Assembly: GCA_016715905.1 (NCBI GenBank) | Contig: JADJXI010000017.1 | Coordinates: forward strand, 582,956 to 646,955 | Source: Sphingobacteriaceae bacterium | GTDB taxonomy: Bacteria > Bacteroidota > Bacteroidia > B-17B0 > Aurantibacillaceae | Length of the DNA stretch: 64,000 nucleotides | Direction of reading: 5' to 3' | Shown: positions 17,828-27,865 of the stretch, one piece after another | Layout: the number at the start of each line of letters is the position of its first letter | Position numbering within the stretch: the stretch's first letter is position 1 | Notes under the pieces: generated by a model | What the model saw: the letters and a program-made list of their open reading frames with translations, nothing else | Told to the model about the DNA's origin: nothing | Databases searched by the model: none | Position numbers and translations under genes: made by a program

Positions 17828-19603
17828 TCAATTTTCAGCACTGCCAAAAATTTCATTTATTTCCGTTTTGTGTTTTTGGTTTATTATTTTTCTTTTTAAA
17901 CTCAATTTTGGAGTTATTTCGCCTCCTTCAACAGTCCAACTTCCTTTAATTAATCTGCATCTTTTTAATTGTTCGTGTGGCGCAAGCGACTTGTTGATGT
18001 TTTTAACATGATCTTGAATAATTTTATTTAATGTTTCGTTATTAAACATAGCTTCATTGCCGTCCCAATTAATATTGTGAATACTGCAATATTCTTTAAA
18101 TGCACTTAATGAGGGAATAATTATTGCTGACGGAAATTTTTGATTTTCGCCAATAACCATACACTGTTCAATATATTTACATTCTTTCAATTTATTTTCG
18201 AGCATCACCGGAGAAATATATTTTCCGGCACTGCTTTTAAATAATTCTTTTTTCCGGTCAGTGATTTTTAAAAATTTGTTTTCAATAAACTCCCCAATAT
18301 CGCCGGTATGGAACCATCCTGCTGAATCAATAGCCTCAGTTGTGGCTTCCGGATTTTTATAATATCCCTTCATTAAACTAGGACCCTTCATCAAAATTTC
18401 TCCATCCTCAGCAATTTTTACTTCGACAGATTTTACTACCGGGCCAACGGTGCCAAATTTGATGGAATTATCTTTAAATTGATTTACAGCAATTACGACC
18501 GAAGTTTCTGTTAATCCATATCCCTGTAAACATGGAATTCCTGCACAAAAAAAGATTCGCTCTAACCTCGGATTTAAAGCTGCTCCGCCACTCACAACAC
18601 AATACAATTCACCCCCAACGGCAGCCCTCCACTTGGAGTAAACCAGTTTATCGCAAATTTTTCTTTGTATCTCGTACCAAATACCATTTTCTCCTTTTAA
18701 CTCATACGATTCAGCTAGCCGCATACTTAAATCAAAAATCTTTTTCTTGAAACCGGTAAGTTTTTCTCCGGCAGATGAAATTTTGTCAAGTACTCTTTCC
18801 AATACACGAGGCACCGCAACAAACAATTGCGGGTGAATTTCACGACAATTATCACCAATGGTTTCAAAATTTTCGGCGTAATAAATGGAAGTATTTTGAT
18901 ATAAATACAAAGTATTCAATACCCGTTCATACACATGATTTAGCGGCAAAAAACTAAGCGCCTTCCATTTTGGTGAAAATGGTACTATGTCTTGGATTGC
19001 TCTCACATTACTTAAGAGTCCATCATGCGTAATCATTACACCCTTTGGAGAGCCGGTTGTTCCGGAGGTGTATAAAATGGTGAAAACATCTTTTTCGGAA
19101 ATACCGCTTTTTATCTGATTTAGTTTTTCTTCATTATATACACTTTTTCCTTTATTCGTGAAATCTTCTAAAGATTGGATGCCTTCTGTTTCCTCAAAGG
19201 AAATAACATGTTTTAAATGCGGAAGATCTTTTTCAATGGATATTAGTTTTTTAAGAATGTTTTTATCTGAAATAAAAATCAATTTTGCCTCACTATGCTG
19301 TAAAATAAATCTCAGATCGTCGGCACCAACAGTTGGGTAAATTGGAACAGAAACTAATCCGGCTTGTTGAATGCCATAATCGCAAAAATTCCAGGCCGGA
19401 CAGTTAGGGGACATAATTGCCGCTGTATCATCTTTAGATAATTGCAGGTCAATTAATGCCGAACTGATATAATTTACTTTTTCAATAAAATCATCAGTAC
19501 TGTAATTTACCCATTGTTTGTTTTTTTTCTGATTTAAAATGTCGGGTTTCTTCTCAGATCCTCCCAATTTATTAAGAATGTCAAAAACCCTTTTTACTGT
19601 CAT
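17828..19603 (-). CDS. Long-chain fatty acid-CoA ligase (AMP-binding)
   Basis: A 591-residue adenylate-forming enzyme of the FAA1/FadD type. The P-loop YTSGTTGSPKGVMITHDG, the A5 region LQGYGLTETSVVIAVN, and FHTGDIGEFIENKFLKITDRKKELFKSSAGK (A7-A10 with the catalytic Lys region) are all intact. It activates fatty acids to acyl-AMP and then acyl-CoA. It is closest in layout to Bacteroidota acyl-CoA synthetases annotated as AMP-dependent synthetase/ligase of about 590 residues. It is convergent with the sensor phosphatase (3 bases apart) and divergent from hldD. Confidence 0.9.
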   Translation of the reverse strand: MTVKRVFDILNKLGGSEKKPDILNQKKNKQWVNYSTDDFIEKVNYISSALIDLQLSKDDTAAIMSPNCPAWNFCDYGIQQAGLVSVPIYPTVGADDLRFILQHSEAKLIFISDKNILKKLISIEKDLPHLKHVISFEETEGIQSLEDFTNKGKSVYNEEKLNQIKSGISEKDVFTILYTSGTTGSPKGVMITHDGLLSNVRAIQDIVPFSPKWKALSFLPLNHVYERVLNTLYLYQNTSIYYAENFETIGDNCREIHPQLFVAVPRVLERVLDKISSAGEKLTGFKKKIFDLSMRLAESYELKGENGIWYEIQRKICDKLVYSKWRAAVGGELYCVVSGGAALNPRLERIFFCAGIPCLQGYGLTETSVVIAVNQFKDNSIKFGTVGPVVKSVEVKIAEDGEILMKGPSLMKGYYKNPEATTEAIDSAGWFHTGDIGEFIENKFLKITDRKKELFKSSAGKYISPVMLENKLKECKYIEQCMVIGENQKFPSAIIIPSLSAFKEYCSIHNINWDGNEAMFNNETLNKIIQDHVKNINKSLAPHEQLKRCRLIKGSWTVEGGEITPKLSLKRKIINQKHKTEINEIFGSAEN

Positions 19604-19672
19604 AGAACAAATGTGTTCACATTTTTATTAAAATGCAAATGATGACAAAAATAATTAAGTAAATTTGGCATT

Positions 19673-20638
19673 ATGATTATTATTACCGGAGCAGCCGGAT
19701 TTATTGGAAGTTGCCTTGTTCGGAAGTTCAATAACGAGTTGAAAAATGATTTGGTATTGGTTGATGATTTTGCAAGATTGGAAAAGCAAAACAATTATAG
19801 CAATAAAAGGTATAAGTTATTAGTAGATAGAAAGGATTTGTTTAACTGGCTCAAGGAAAATAAAGGCGAGGTGAGTTGTGTTATTCATATTGGTGCGCGA
19901 ACCGATACCACAGAATTTAACAGGGCTATATTTAATGAGCTTAATTTAAATTATACTAAAGAACTGTGGTTATTTTGCTCAGAAAACAAGATAAAATTTA
20001 TTTATGCTTCGTCGGCGGCAACATATGGTTTGGGTGAACAGGGTTATGACGATGATGAAAACAAAATAGAATTATTAAAGCCCCTAAATCCTTACGGCGA
20101 CAGTAAAAATGATTTTGATAAGTGGGCGCTGAAACAAACGATAAAACCCGAACATTGGTATGGGTTGAAATTTTTTAACGTATATGGCCCAAATGAATAT
20201 CATAAAGGGAGAATGGCATCCGTAATTTTTCATGGATTTAATCAAGCAAAAAATACCGGAAAAATAAAATTATTCAAATCTCATCGCAAGGAATTTCAAG
20301 ATGGCGAACAATTAAGAGATTTTGTTTATGTTGTGGATGTAATTGAAGTAATTTGGTATTTATACGGAAATAGTATTGCAAGCGGTATTTATAATTTGGG
20401 GAGTGGTAAAGCGCGCACATTTTTAGATTTAGCCACTGCCACATTAAGTGCAATGGGAATGCCTAATCATATTGAATTTATTGAAACACCTTTGGATATT
20501 AGAGATAAGTATCAATATTTTACAGAGGCTAACATGAATAAACTAAAACAACAAGGATACACCAAACCATTTACAGAATTGGAACATGGGGTTGAAGATT
20601 ATGTGAAAAATTACCTATTACCGAATAAGTATTATTAA
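19673..20638 (+). CDS. hldD: ADP-L-glycero-D-manno-heptose-6-epimerase
   Basis: A 321-residue short-chain dehydrogenase/epimerase. NAD-binding IITGAAGFIGSCLVRKFN at the start, IHIGARTDTTE, SSAATYGLGEQGY, the YGDSK catalytic Tyr/Lys and FNVYGPNEYHKGRMASVIFH, with QLRDFVYVVDV, identify HldD/RfaD. It makes the L-glycero-heptose precursor of the lipopolysaccharide inner core. A perfect TAnnTTTG box (19660-19667) ends 5 bases before the ATG, so a leaderless or near-leaderless transcript is possible. The stop overlaps the stop of the next, convergent gene by 4 bases. Confidence 0.92.
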   Translation: MIIITGAAGFIGSCLVRKFNNELKNDLVLVDDFARLEKQNNYSNKRYKLLVDRKDLFNWLKENKGEVSCVIHIGARTDTTEFNRAIFNELNLNYTKELWLFCSENKIKFIYASSAATYGLGEQGYDDDENKIELLKPLNPYGDSKNDFDKWALKQTIKPEHWYGLKFFNVYGPNEYHKGRMASVIFHGFNQAKNTGKIKLFKSHRKEFQDGEQLRDFVYVVDVIEVIWYLYGNSIASGIYNLGSGKARTFLDLATATLSAMGMPNHIEFIETPLDIRDKYQYFTEANMNKLKQQGYTKPFTELEHGVEDYVKNYLLPNKYY

Positions 20639-22173
20639 CCCGAATGCCGGCTGTTTATTAAGGCCTGTTTGAAGGAGATGTTGTGTAATTTTGAATTAAT
20701 CCACGCCTCAAAATCAAAGTATTCTAAAGCAAATTTTTGATAAGGATCTTGAAATGCAACCATAATTTCCTGTTTCATTTTTTCTAAATGAATGAGATCG
20801 TGTTGTCCTTCTTCTTTCAGCGCAAATTTGCGGAAGTATTTCATGAAAATTTTCTCGAACGGAAATATTTGTTTATTTACCTCATAATACCGTTGATTGG
20901 ATTTGAAAAGGTAATTGATAAGAGAAATATTGTTTAATTCAAAGTGCATAATTAGGTTAACTAATTTGCAAATACGATACAGATCGGGTCTGATTAATTT
21001 CTCTTTACTATTAATAATTTTATTCAGCCAACTAAGTCCGGTTTGATATTCACCTCTTCCGAAATAAGACATGAATAACAAGTAGTGAATGGTACTTAAT
21101 TCACCGCTTGGCATTTTATCCTGATATTTTTTTAATCCACTTAAAATAAATGGGATTGATTTCCCGTGCTCTTCAAATTTTCCGGTATACAATAAAAACA
21201 TAGAATCGTTAATAACGCTTCTTGTAAAAATTTCAATTTGATAGATAAGCGGTTCAAATTCCGGACTCAATTGTTGCGCTTTAATTTTATCTAGGCAGGC
21301 ATAGCTCTCGTTGTATTGTTGATTTAGGGCATATGACCTGGCTAAAAAACTATAGCATAAAATATAGTTATTCGGGTTTTCATTAATATAAAAACCTTCT
21401 TCTTCCATCATCTTAATGGTTATCGGAATGATGCGTAATAATTCTTTTTCTTTATGCAATAGTCGCAACGCCAAACACTGAATTAACAAGGCAGTTATCC
21501 TCGCCTTTTTTGAAAGAATGTTTTTTGCATGGAAAAGTTTTTTATTTTTTAAAAGGGTCTCTAGTTTGTTTTTTTCTTCTGTATTTTTTACAAAGGAGTG
21601 TTGATTGTATTGTAAAATTAATTCGGCTAATATTTGGTCTAATTGAATTAGATTGGAGATTTTTTTAAGCAGCTCTTCCTTTTCCGTCATTAGCATATCT
21701 AATTCGCGCATATCATTTTCGTCAAATCTCACCTCAATGTCAATTACCACTTTTTCTAATTCTATTATCTTAAGTACCGAGTAAAAAAATTCATTTTTAT
21801 ATGCCGTAATTTTAATTCGATTCAACTCTCGCCTGGCCATTCTAAAAAGCGATTTATTAAATAGAATCTGAATGTTTTTTATTTGTTCATTGATAATGGC
21901 TTCCTGGTTTTTTTCGAAGCGATGATTTCTTAAACTTCTTAAAATATGATGCAATAATTGATTCTTTTCACTTGGAAAGTGTTTTACAAAAACTTCATTT
22001 TTAAAGTGTTTTTTAACTTCCACTTCGTCATATTCCTTCAATGATTTTAAATAGGTATATATTTTAAGGTAATTTTTGTCCCCATGCTGTAAAGAAGCCA
22101 ATTCTTTAAAGTACGACTCCTCCGAAGCGCTTAACGAATGAACTAGTTCAAATAATATGTTAGTGGGTTTCAA
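20635..22173 (-). CDS. Conserved Bacteroidota helical protein of unknown function, paralogue B
   Basis: A 512-residue, Lys/Glu/Leu-rich, mostly helical protein without signal peptide. The N-terminus (FELVHSLSASEESYFKELAS, then LLHHILRSLRNHRF) is clearly related to the upstream neighbour (YLIHSLSKSEKRFFKLVAGT, YNYILKSQRGYH). The middle looks like degenerate tetratricopeptide-type helix pairs (ARSYALNQQYNESYACLDKI, GEYQTGLSWLNKI). No catalytic motif seen. It overlaps the upstream paralogue by 14 bases, so the two are co-translated. Function unknown; a protein-interaction scaffold is the best guess. Confidence 0.7.
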   Translation of the reverse strand: MKPTNILFELVHSLSASEESYFKELASLQHGDKNYLKIYTYLKSLKEYDEVEVKKHFKNEVFVKHFPSEKNQLLHHILRSLRNHRFEKNQEAIINEQIKNIQILFNKSLFRMARRELNRIKITAYKNEFFYSVLKIIELEKVVIDIEVRFDENDMRELDMLMTEKEELLKKISNLIQLDQILAELILQYNQHSFVKNTEEKNKLETLLKNKKLFHAKNILSKKARITALLIQCLALRLLHKEKELLRIIPITIKMMEEEGFYINENPNNYILCYSFLARSYALNQQYNESYACLDKIKAQQLSPEFEPLIYQIEIFTRSVINDSMFLLYTGKFEEHGKSIPFILSGLKKYQDKMPSGELSTIHYLLFMSYFGRGEYQTGLSWLNKIINSKEKLIRPDLYRICKLVNLIMHFELNNISLINYLFKSNQRYYEVNKQIFPFEKIFMKYFRKFALKEEGQHDLIHLEKMKQEIMVAFQDPYQKFALEYFDFEAWINSKLHNISFKQALINSRHSG

Positions 22174-23695
22174 TGAATTTGTGATTTTGAATAATTAATT
22201 CTTGAATTGTTCCTTTGCCAATTTTTGATCCGCAATAAGCATAAGTATTTATATAAAAGAAATTACTCCAGGCTTCCTGTTTATTTCTGATGGAATTAGA
22301 AAGTGATGTAAACCAATCTTTTAAATTTTCTCTGTATTCCGGGCTGTTTCTTCCTTTATAATTACGGAAAAACTGAATTGTACTTTTTTCTACCGCTGTA
22401 TTAAATAGTTCGTATTCCTTAAACTCATTAAGCTCATCTAATACGAGCGATATACTTAAATCTTTATCGAGCTCACTCATTACAATTAATTGCTGAAAAC
22501 GCGAGTAATAACGTATATCAATTCTTCCTTTTCGGTCGCTATCTGCTATTTGAATTTCGAGTAATTTTTCGGCTTTGCTATAATTGCCGGTATAAATACA
22601 AAAATTAATTAAATTAAATAAAATAATGCTTTTATCTTCTTTGTTAATTGTATTTTGCGATTCATATAAAAACTCCATTATATCAGCAGCAATCGTATTC
22701 GTTGCGGTAAATTTACCCGAATAAGTTAATATCAATAATTCAACTATATAACAATACGTTTCTAACTTTAACTTTAAATCATGGCCAATTATTTTCTTTG
22801 AAGTCAAAAGTGCTTTCATTTTTTTTAATACTTCCTTGGATCTGTTAAAGTCTTTTGTTTCAATAAATAAATTGGATAAATTGTATAAAGTATCAATTAA
22901 TTGACGAGGCATTTCTTCAAAAACAAAACTATTTTCATCAAAGAATTCGGTTATTCCAAGCAATTCTTTTTTTCGGAAGTCTTGTTTTTTAAGCGCGGTA
23001 AACGCAAGTGCTCGACATTTTTTTTGTAATAAGCTTGCTTTTTTGGAATGCGGTTTTTTATTATCAGTTAGTATGGTATTTTTGAGCACGCTTGCATAAT
23101 ACTCCGATTGTGTTCCCTGCTTTTTAAAGTCCTTATTCTTAAGGTGTGATTTTATAGTGGAATACAATTTATAGTATTCACTTAAGTTTTTGTCTTTTGT
23201 TAAATATTTCTCTTGTTCTTCAATTAAATGGTTATAATTATTCTTGTTATAAGCAGTGTGCTCTAAGAGTAAAAGCTTTTTCTCCAATTCAATAAGCTCA
23301 ATTAAAATTCCAAATTCTTCTTTGGAAATTGCTTTGTTTTTTAAGGCAATAAGCATTTTTGCGCATTGTTTAAATTGTGCTTTTTCAAACAACACGTGTA
23401 AATCTGCTAAATCATTATTCATATTAAAACTCAAAATACCGGCTACATGGTAACCGCGTTGGCTTTTTAATATGTAATTATATAAATCACTCATGTTTTG
23501 AGTGCTTATTACATCGTTATGATTTTGAAGAACAGAATACGCATCTTGCATAGGTTCTATAGATTCAATCAAATCAAATAACTGAACAATAGCTTTGGAA
23601 CTTAAATTTTGTGTGCCCGCAACCAGCTTAAAAAATCTTTTTTCAGATTTACTGAGCGAATGTATCAAATAATGCAATTCTGAAAGAGCAATCAT
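22160..23695 (-). CDS. Conserved Bacteroidota helical protein of unknown function, paralogue A
   Basis: A 511-residue helical protein, same length and N-terminal pattern as the overlapping downstream gene (HxxIHSLSKSEKRFFK, then an LKSxR stretch). Repeated helix pairs with FNRSKEVLKKMKALL and GNYSKAEKLLEIQIAD fit TPR-like repeats. It is cytoplasmic by lack of a signal. First of a two-gene operon divergent from the M1 peptidase gene. Old tandem duplication is the simplest origin; the two copies have diverged strongly outside the N-terminal 90 residues. No function recognised. Confidence 0.7.
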   Translation of the reverse strand: MIALSELHYLIHSLSKSEKRFFKLVAGTQNLSSKAIVQLFDLIESIEPMQDAYSVLQNHNDVISTQNMSDLYNYILKSQRGYHVAGILSFNMNNDLADLHVLFEKAQFKQCAKMLIALKNKAISKEEFGILIELIELEKKLLLLEHTAYNKNNYNHLIEEQEKYLTKDKNLSEYYKLYSTIKSHLKNKDFKKQGTQSEYYASVLKNTILTDNKKPHSKKASLLQKKCRALAFTALKKQDFRKKELLGITEFFDENSFVFEEMPRQLIDTLYNLSNLFIETKDFNRSKEVLKKMKALLTSKKIIGHDLKLKLETYCYIVELLILTYSGKFTATNTIAADIMEFLYESQNTINKEDKSIILFNLINFCIYTGNYSKAEKLLEIQIADSDRKGRIDIRYYSRFQQLIVMSELDKDLSISLVLDELNEFKEYELFNTAVEKSTIQFFRNYKGRNSPEYRENLKDWFTSLSNSIRNKQEAWSNFFYINTYAYCGSKIGKGTIQELIIQNHKFIETH

Positions 23696-23788
23696 GACCC
23701 TAAATTAAACATCATTATAGGATTCTTAAATACCACATATAACTTCATTTAACCGAAAAACACATCGTTTTTTTAGTAATTTTATAGT

Positions 23789-26233
23789 ATGAGAATAAAT
23801 GGGAATACAATTGGTATTTGGCTGGTAGCAGCAAACATGTTAAATGCCGGCTTGTCTTTTGCGCAACCCTACGGTTGCCAACAAGCTAAGAATCAACAGC
23901 AATTACCTCCTATGTATTATAGTGCGGAAAACCTGAGAAGCGATACCATAGATGTATTGAAATACACCATCAACTTAGAAATAGGTAATTTTTCAACGAA
24001 AGATATAAAAGGAAATACCGCAATCCGGTTTGCGCCTAAAATGAATAACCAAAATCATATTCGATTGGATCTTTTAAAATTAACGATAGATTCAGTAAAG
24101 GAAAATAATAGCGCATTATTGTATTCTTATAATGACACAATTCTAAAAGTAAATTTTTTAGCTGCAAAAAATGTGGTTGATACAAGTACAATAACCGTTT
24201 ATTATAAAGGACAACCCTCAGCCGATCAATTATGGGGAGGCTTTTATTTTGATAACACCGGAGGCGCTGAATATGCTTATAATTTAGGTGTTGGCTTTTC
24301 AGCCAAGCCACATAATTTTGGTCGGGTTTGGTTTCCGTGTTTCGATAATTTTGTAGAACACAGTAAATATGAATTTAACATCACTTGCGATACGGCCAGA
24401 AAAGCATATTGCAATGGTGTATTAATGAGCAATGTGGTTAATGGAGCAAAGCGCACCCGAAATTGGATAATGAATCAAGAGATTCCAAGTTATTTAGCAA
24501 GCGTTTCAGTAGCTAAATACACTCAGGTTAATTTAACAGCAAATACTTTGTTAGGTCCAAAACCTGTGAATTTGGTTGGTGTAGCTGGTGACACAGCTGC
24601 TATGAAAGTAGGATTTACCAACTTATTAAACTGCATTACCGGATTTGAAAATTATTTTGGCCCCTATAAATGGAACAGAGTAGGTTATTGCTTAGTTCCT
24701 TTTAATTCTGGCGCAATGGAGCACGCTACTAATATTTCATATCCAAGAGCCGTTGCCGGAAATATTGCTTACGAATCGGTATTAATGGCGCATGAATTAG
24801 CGCATCATTGGTGGGGAGATTTGGTGACATGCGAAACACAAGAAGACATGTGGATTAACGAAGGGATGGCTACATTTTGTGCATACATGTTTTTAGAATG
24901 GCAATACGGAAAAAATTCTTATTTGTCTAGTGTAAAAAGTGAGCACATGCAGTTGGTGCATCATTTGCACCATAAGGAAGGAGGCTTTCGGGCTATATCC
25001 GGTATACCGCATAGTTTAACCTATGGCGATTATGTGTATAAAAAAGGCGCAGATATGATTCACACTTTACGAGGATACATGGGCGATGCTGCTTTTTTTA
25101 ATGCCTGTAAATACACCATGATTCAAAAAGAATTAAAAAACGTAAATACATTAGAGCTACGCGACCTGTTTCAAACCAGTAGCGGTCAGAATTTAGTTTC
25201 ATTTTTTAATGATTGGGTTTTAAATCCCGGGTGGCCACAATTTGATATCGATTCTGTTAATTATATTAATGCCGGTCCATCTACCTACAGTGCAATTGTT
25301 TCTCTGAAACAAAAAAAACTCGGAGCCCCAAGTTTATATTCCAATGTACCATTAGAAATAAGTTTTTTTAAAAGCGACTGGACACGAGTAGTTCAAACTG
25401 TAACCATGTCTGGCGCTAATGCCACTTTTACTTTAACGCTACCTTATCTTCCGGTTTATCACGCCTTGAACTATGACAGTAAAATAGGTGATGCCACTTC
25501 ATTTGAATCGAGGGTCATTAAAGCGCCGGGGAATATAGGTTTAGGTTTAGCTAAAATGACTATGAACGTAACAAGTAGTGGCGCCGATTCTTCGCTTATT
25601 CGGGTTATTCATAATTTTGTATCTCCCGATCCATTTAAAAGCAATCCTAACAATCACCGATTATCCGATCAGCGATATTGGAAAGTAGAAGGAATTCGTT
25701 CTAACGGTTTTCACGCTACCGCAAGATTTAATTACGATGGAAGTAAAAATTTAGGAACGTACTCTTATCTTGACACGTTGTTGGCTTCGATAAATGGAGA
25801 CAGCATTCGTATGTTTTATCGTCAAAATGCGAAAGATGATTGGAAATTAGTAATGAATGTTTTTAAATTCCAATCAGGGCTTAAGACCGGGTGGATTGAA
25901 ATTGATACCTTAAAAAATGGAGAGTACACCTTCGGAAATTCAACCGATACAACCAATATCATCCAAGTTAAAGAAAATTATTTGCAAGGTGTTGAAGCAA
26001 AAATATACCCAAATCCAATTAAGGACTATTTAATTATTGAATTACCAACAGAGCCACAAACCGAATTTGAATTACAAGTATGTGATATAAACGGGAAAAT
26101 AGTATTGCAAGAAGCATTAAAAAGCAAAAAAAGTAAAATCCGTTTTTCAGAAGAATTGGCAAAGGGCAATTACATTGCTATTTTGAAGGCTGAAAATAAA
26201 ATCTTGTATTCCAAAAAACTTTTGAAAGAATAA
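23789..26233 (+). CDS. Secreted M1 family zinc aminopeptidase with T9SS sorting domain
   Basis: An 814-residue protein: signal peptide to about residue 25 (SFAQ), M1 N-terminal beta-domain, exopeptidase motif NSGAMEHATN in place of GAMEN (a His variant common in the phylum), and the zinc site HELAHH at about 334-339 with the third ligand 18 residues later in INEGMATF. A C-terminal type IX sorting domain begins at KIYPNPIKDYLIIEL (about 735-814). M1 enzymes release N-terminal amino acids; with this tail the enzyme acts outside the cell or on its surface, in peptide feeding. Convergent and only 2 bases from the next gene. Confidence 0.88.
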   Translation: MRINGNTIGIWLVAANMLNAGLSFAQPYGCQQAKNQQQLPPMYYSAENLRSDTIDVLKYTINLEIGNFSTKDIKGNTAIRFAPKMNNQNHIRLDLLKLTIDSVKENNSALLYSYNDTILKVNFLAAKNVVDTSTITVYYKGQPSADQLWGGFYFDNTGGAEYAYNLGVGFSAKPHNFGRVWFPCFDNFVEHSKYEFNITCDTARKAYCNGVLMSNVVNGAKRTRNWIMNQEIPSYLASVSVAKYTQVNLTANTLLGPKPVNLVGVAGDTAAMKVGFTNLLNCITGFENYFGPYKWNRVGYCLVPFNSGAMEHATNISYPRAVAGNIAYESVLMAHELAHHWWGDLVTCETQEDMWINEGMATFCAYMFLEWQYGKNSYLSSVKSEHMQLVHHLHHKEGGFRAISGIPHSLTYGDYVYKKGADMIHTLRGYMGDAAFFNACKYTMIQKELKNVNTLELRDLFQTSSGQNLVSFFNDWVLNPGWPQFDIDSVNYINAGPSTYSAIVSLKQKKLGAPSLYSNVPLEISFFKSDWTRVVQTVTMSGANATFTLTLPYLPVYHALNYDSKIGDATSFESRVIKAPGNIGLGLAKMTMNVTSSGADSSLIRVIHNFVSPDPFKSNPNNHRLSDQRYWKVEGIRSNGFHATARFNYDGSKNLGTYSYLDTLLASINGDSIRMFYRQNAKDDWKLVMNVFKFQSGLKTGWIEIDTLKNGEYTFGNSTDTTNIIQVKENYLQGVEAKIYPNPIKDYLIIELPTEPQTEFELQVCDINGKIVLQEALKSKKSKIRFSEELAKGNYIAILKAENKILYSKKLLKE

Positions 26234-26235
26234 AA

Positions 26236-27060
26236 TTATTGAACGGAGAATAATTTTTGTGATATAGTTTTACTTTCATTGCTGATACGAATGAAATATA
26301 AACCGGCTTGCAGGTTATCAATATCTGCAATGTGCTTATGATCACCTGCCAATTTATTTTCATTAAATAATTCTTTAATCAGAGCTCCGCTAAGTGAGAA
26401 AACTTCAGCCTTTATTTTGCTTTCTTGCAATTGATTCCAACTCATACAAATTAGTCCGTTAGCCGGACTTGGAAATATTCTGAATGAAGATAAATCAACA
26501 AATTCTTCCTTATTTATAAAGGTAACGGTGTTACTGGCCGAAAGGACAGTGTTGGCAGGGGCATCTCCCGAAGTATTAGCATTTAAATTAGCAGCAATAC
26601 CTGCAACATAAAAATTAGCGAATCCGAAAGCAGGTGAAATCCATTCAAAATTAAAAGTTGCGGTTCCAGTACCATTCTTTGGTGTAGTGTGCGTAGCTGT
26701 TCGTCTGCCAAAAACACCGGTAGCAAATTGCACTCCGGTTCCTGCATTAGTCATTGTGCCAACACTTTGATTTCCCTGTCCTAATATTTCACAAGCAAAT
26801 CCATAAGCGTTAAAGTTTGAATTGCTTAGTGTCACAGAAACAGTATAATTGGTAGAAGGATCAAAAACATTATTGGTAAATGCGGGCACTGTGGTAATCG
26901 AAATAGTTGTGGCTCCGGAGCCGCCTCCGTGGCAACTGCTACAGGTTCCTTCATTAGGTGAACCGGTTGAATCTGTTTTACCGCTTGAAAACAAACCTTT
27001 AAAGGCCAAAAGGCTAAATGATACGATAATAACAATGACTATGCTTATTTTTTTGCTCAT
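26236..27060 (-). CDS. Choice-of-anchor V type protein with CxxCH motif and T9SS sorting domain
   Basis: A 274-residue secreted protein. Hydrophobic signal (about 5-22), then GSPNEGTCSSCHGGGSG, which holds one CxxCH haem c-type motif, then a beta-sandwich resembling reeler/choice-of-anchor V domains (YTVSVTLSNSNFNAYGFACE, GTATFNFEWISPAFGFANFY), and a type IX tail (FRIFPSPANGLICMSWNQ to the end). The Cys-Ser-Ser-Cys-His near the mature N-terminus is shared by this family in Bacteroidota and may bind haem c. Function unknown; surface redox or adhesion are both possible. Confidence 0.75.
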   Translation of the reverse strand: MSKKISIVIVIIVSFSLLAFKGLFSSGKTDSTGSPNEGTCSSCHGGGSGATTISITTVPAFTNNVFDPSTNYTVSVTLSNSNFNAYGFACEILGQGNQSVGTMTNAGTGVQFATGVFGRRTATHTTPKNGTGTATFNFEWISPAFGFANFYVAGIAANLNANTSGDAPANTVLSASNTVTFINKEEFVDLSSFRIFPSPANGLICMSWNQLQESKIKAEVFSLSGALIKELFNENKLAGDHKHIADIDNLQAGLYFIRISNESKTISQKLFSVQ

Positions 27061-27133
27061 AATTTAACTCAAAAAGTAAATGTATTAAAAATTCAAACAC
27101 GTTTATCAGAAAACAAATTTTAAGTATTTTTAC

Positions 27134-27862
27134 ATGATGAGTAGAATTGCCATATTTTTGATTTTCGTACAATTTGCGCTAGTTGGCTTTTCTCAAACGG
27201 TTAGTGACACTCTTCCTAAAAAGAAAGGTAGTAGGGAGATTGGAGAATTTGACAAGAAGAATTATAAATCTGATCCCGGTGACCGCATGCTCATTGAAAT
27301 TTTGCATACCGGTTACACAGGTTTGCCTGCCAATATTCAGCAATCATCCATAAAATCAATAGGCGTAAATTTTTCGTTAATGTTTGATAAACCAATTGGT
27401 AAATCTGCCTTTAGTTTCGGGTATGGCCTTGGTATTTTTAGCCATAATTTTCATAGCAATGCTGAATTTGTATACATAACAGATAGTACCGTCAAAAACA
27501 CGGGCACTCGCTTAGAGCCTATACAAAGAGAAACTAAATTAAATCGGTATGCGCAGAAAATTTTAGAAATGCCTATTGAATTTCGATTCAGAACTAAAAC
27601 CGACCGTCAGTTTAAAATTCATGTCGGTTTTAGAGTTGGTTATATGCTTAATGATTTTCGGTCTGTACAGGATAAAGACGGTAAATTCAGAACATATAGA
27701 ATAAAAAATATAAATCCGGTACGTTACGGTGCAACTTTCAGAATAGGATTTCAGCAATTTGCATTTTCAGCTTCTTATTATTTTTCAGAATTATTTCAGG
27801 ATAATAAAGGTCCTCAGGGTATATTGCCCTATTCAATTGGTATTGCTATAATTCCATATTAA
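27134..27862 (+). CDS. Outer-membrane beta-barrel protein
   Basis: A 242-residue protein with a signal peptide (to about 21, GFSQ) and alternating amphipathic strands: FGYGLGIFSHNFHSN, MPIEFRFRTKTDRQFKIHVGFRVGYML, RYGATFRIGFQQFAFSASYYF and a terminal strand ending GIAIIPY. This fits the small 8-strand outer-membrane barrel families (PorT/OmpW-like) of Bacteroidota. No specific ligand can be named. The next gene starts 3 bases after its stop, so both are probably one transcript. Confidence 0.75.
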   Translation: MMSRIAIFLIFVQFALVGFSQTVSDTLPKKKGSREIGEFDKKNYKSDPGDRMLIEILHTGYTGLPANIQQSSIKSIGVNFSLMFDKPIGKSAFSFGYGLGIFSHNFHSNAEFVYITDSTVKNTGTRLEPIQRETKLNRYAQKILEMPIEFRFRTKTDRQFKIHVGFRVGYMLNDFRSVQDKDGKFRTYRIKNINPVRYGATFRIGFQQFAFSASYYFSELFQDNKGPQGILPYSIGIAIIPY

Positions 27863-27865
27863 AGA

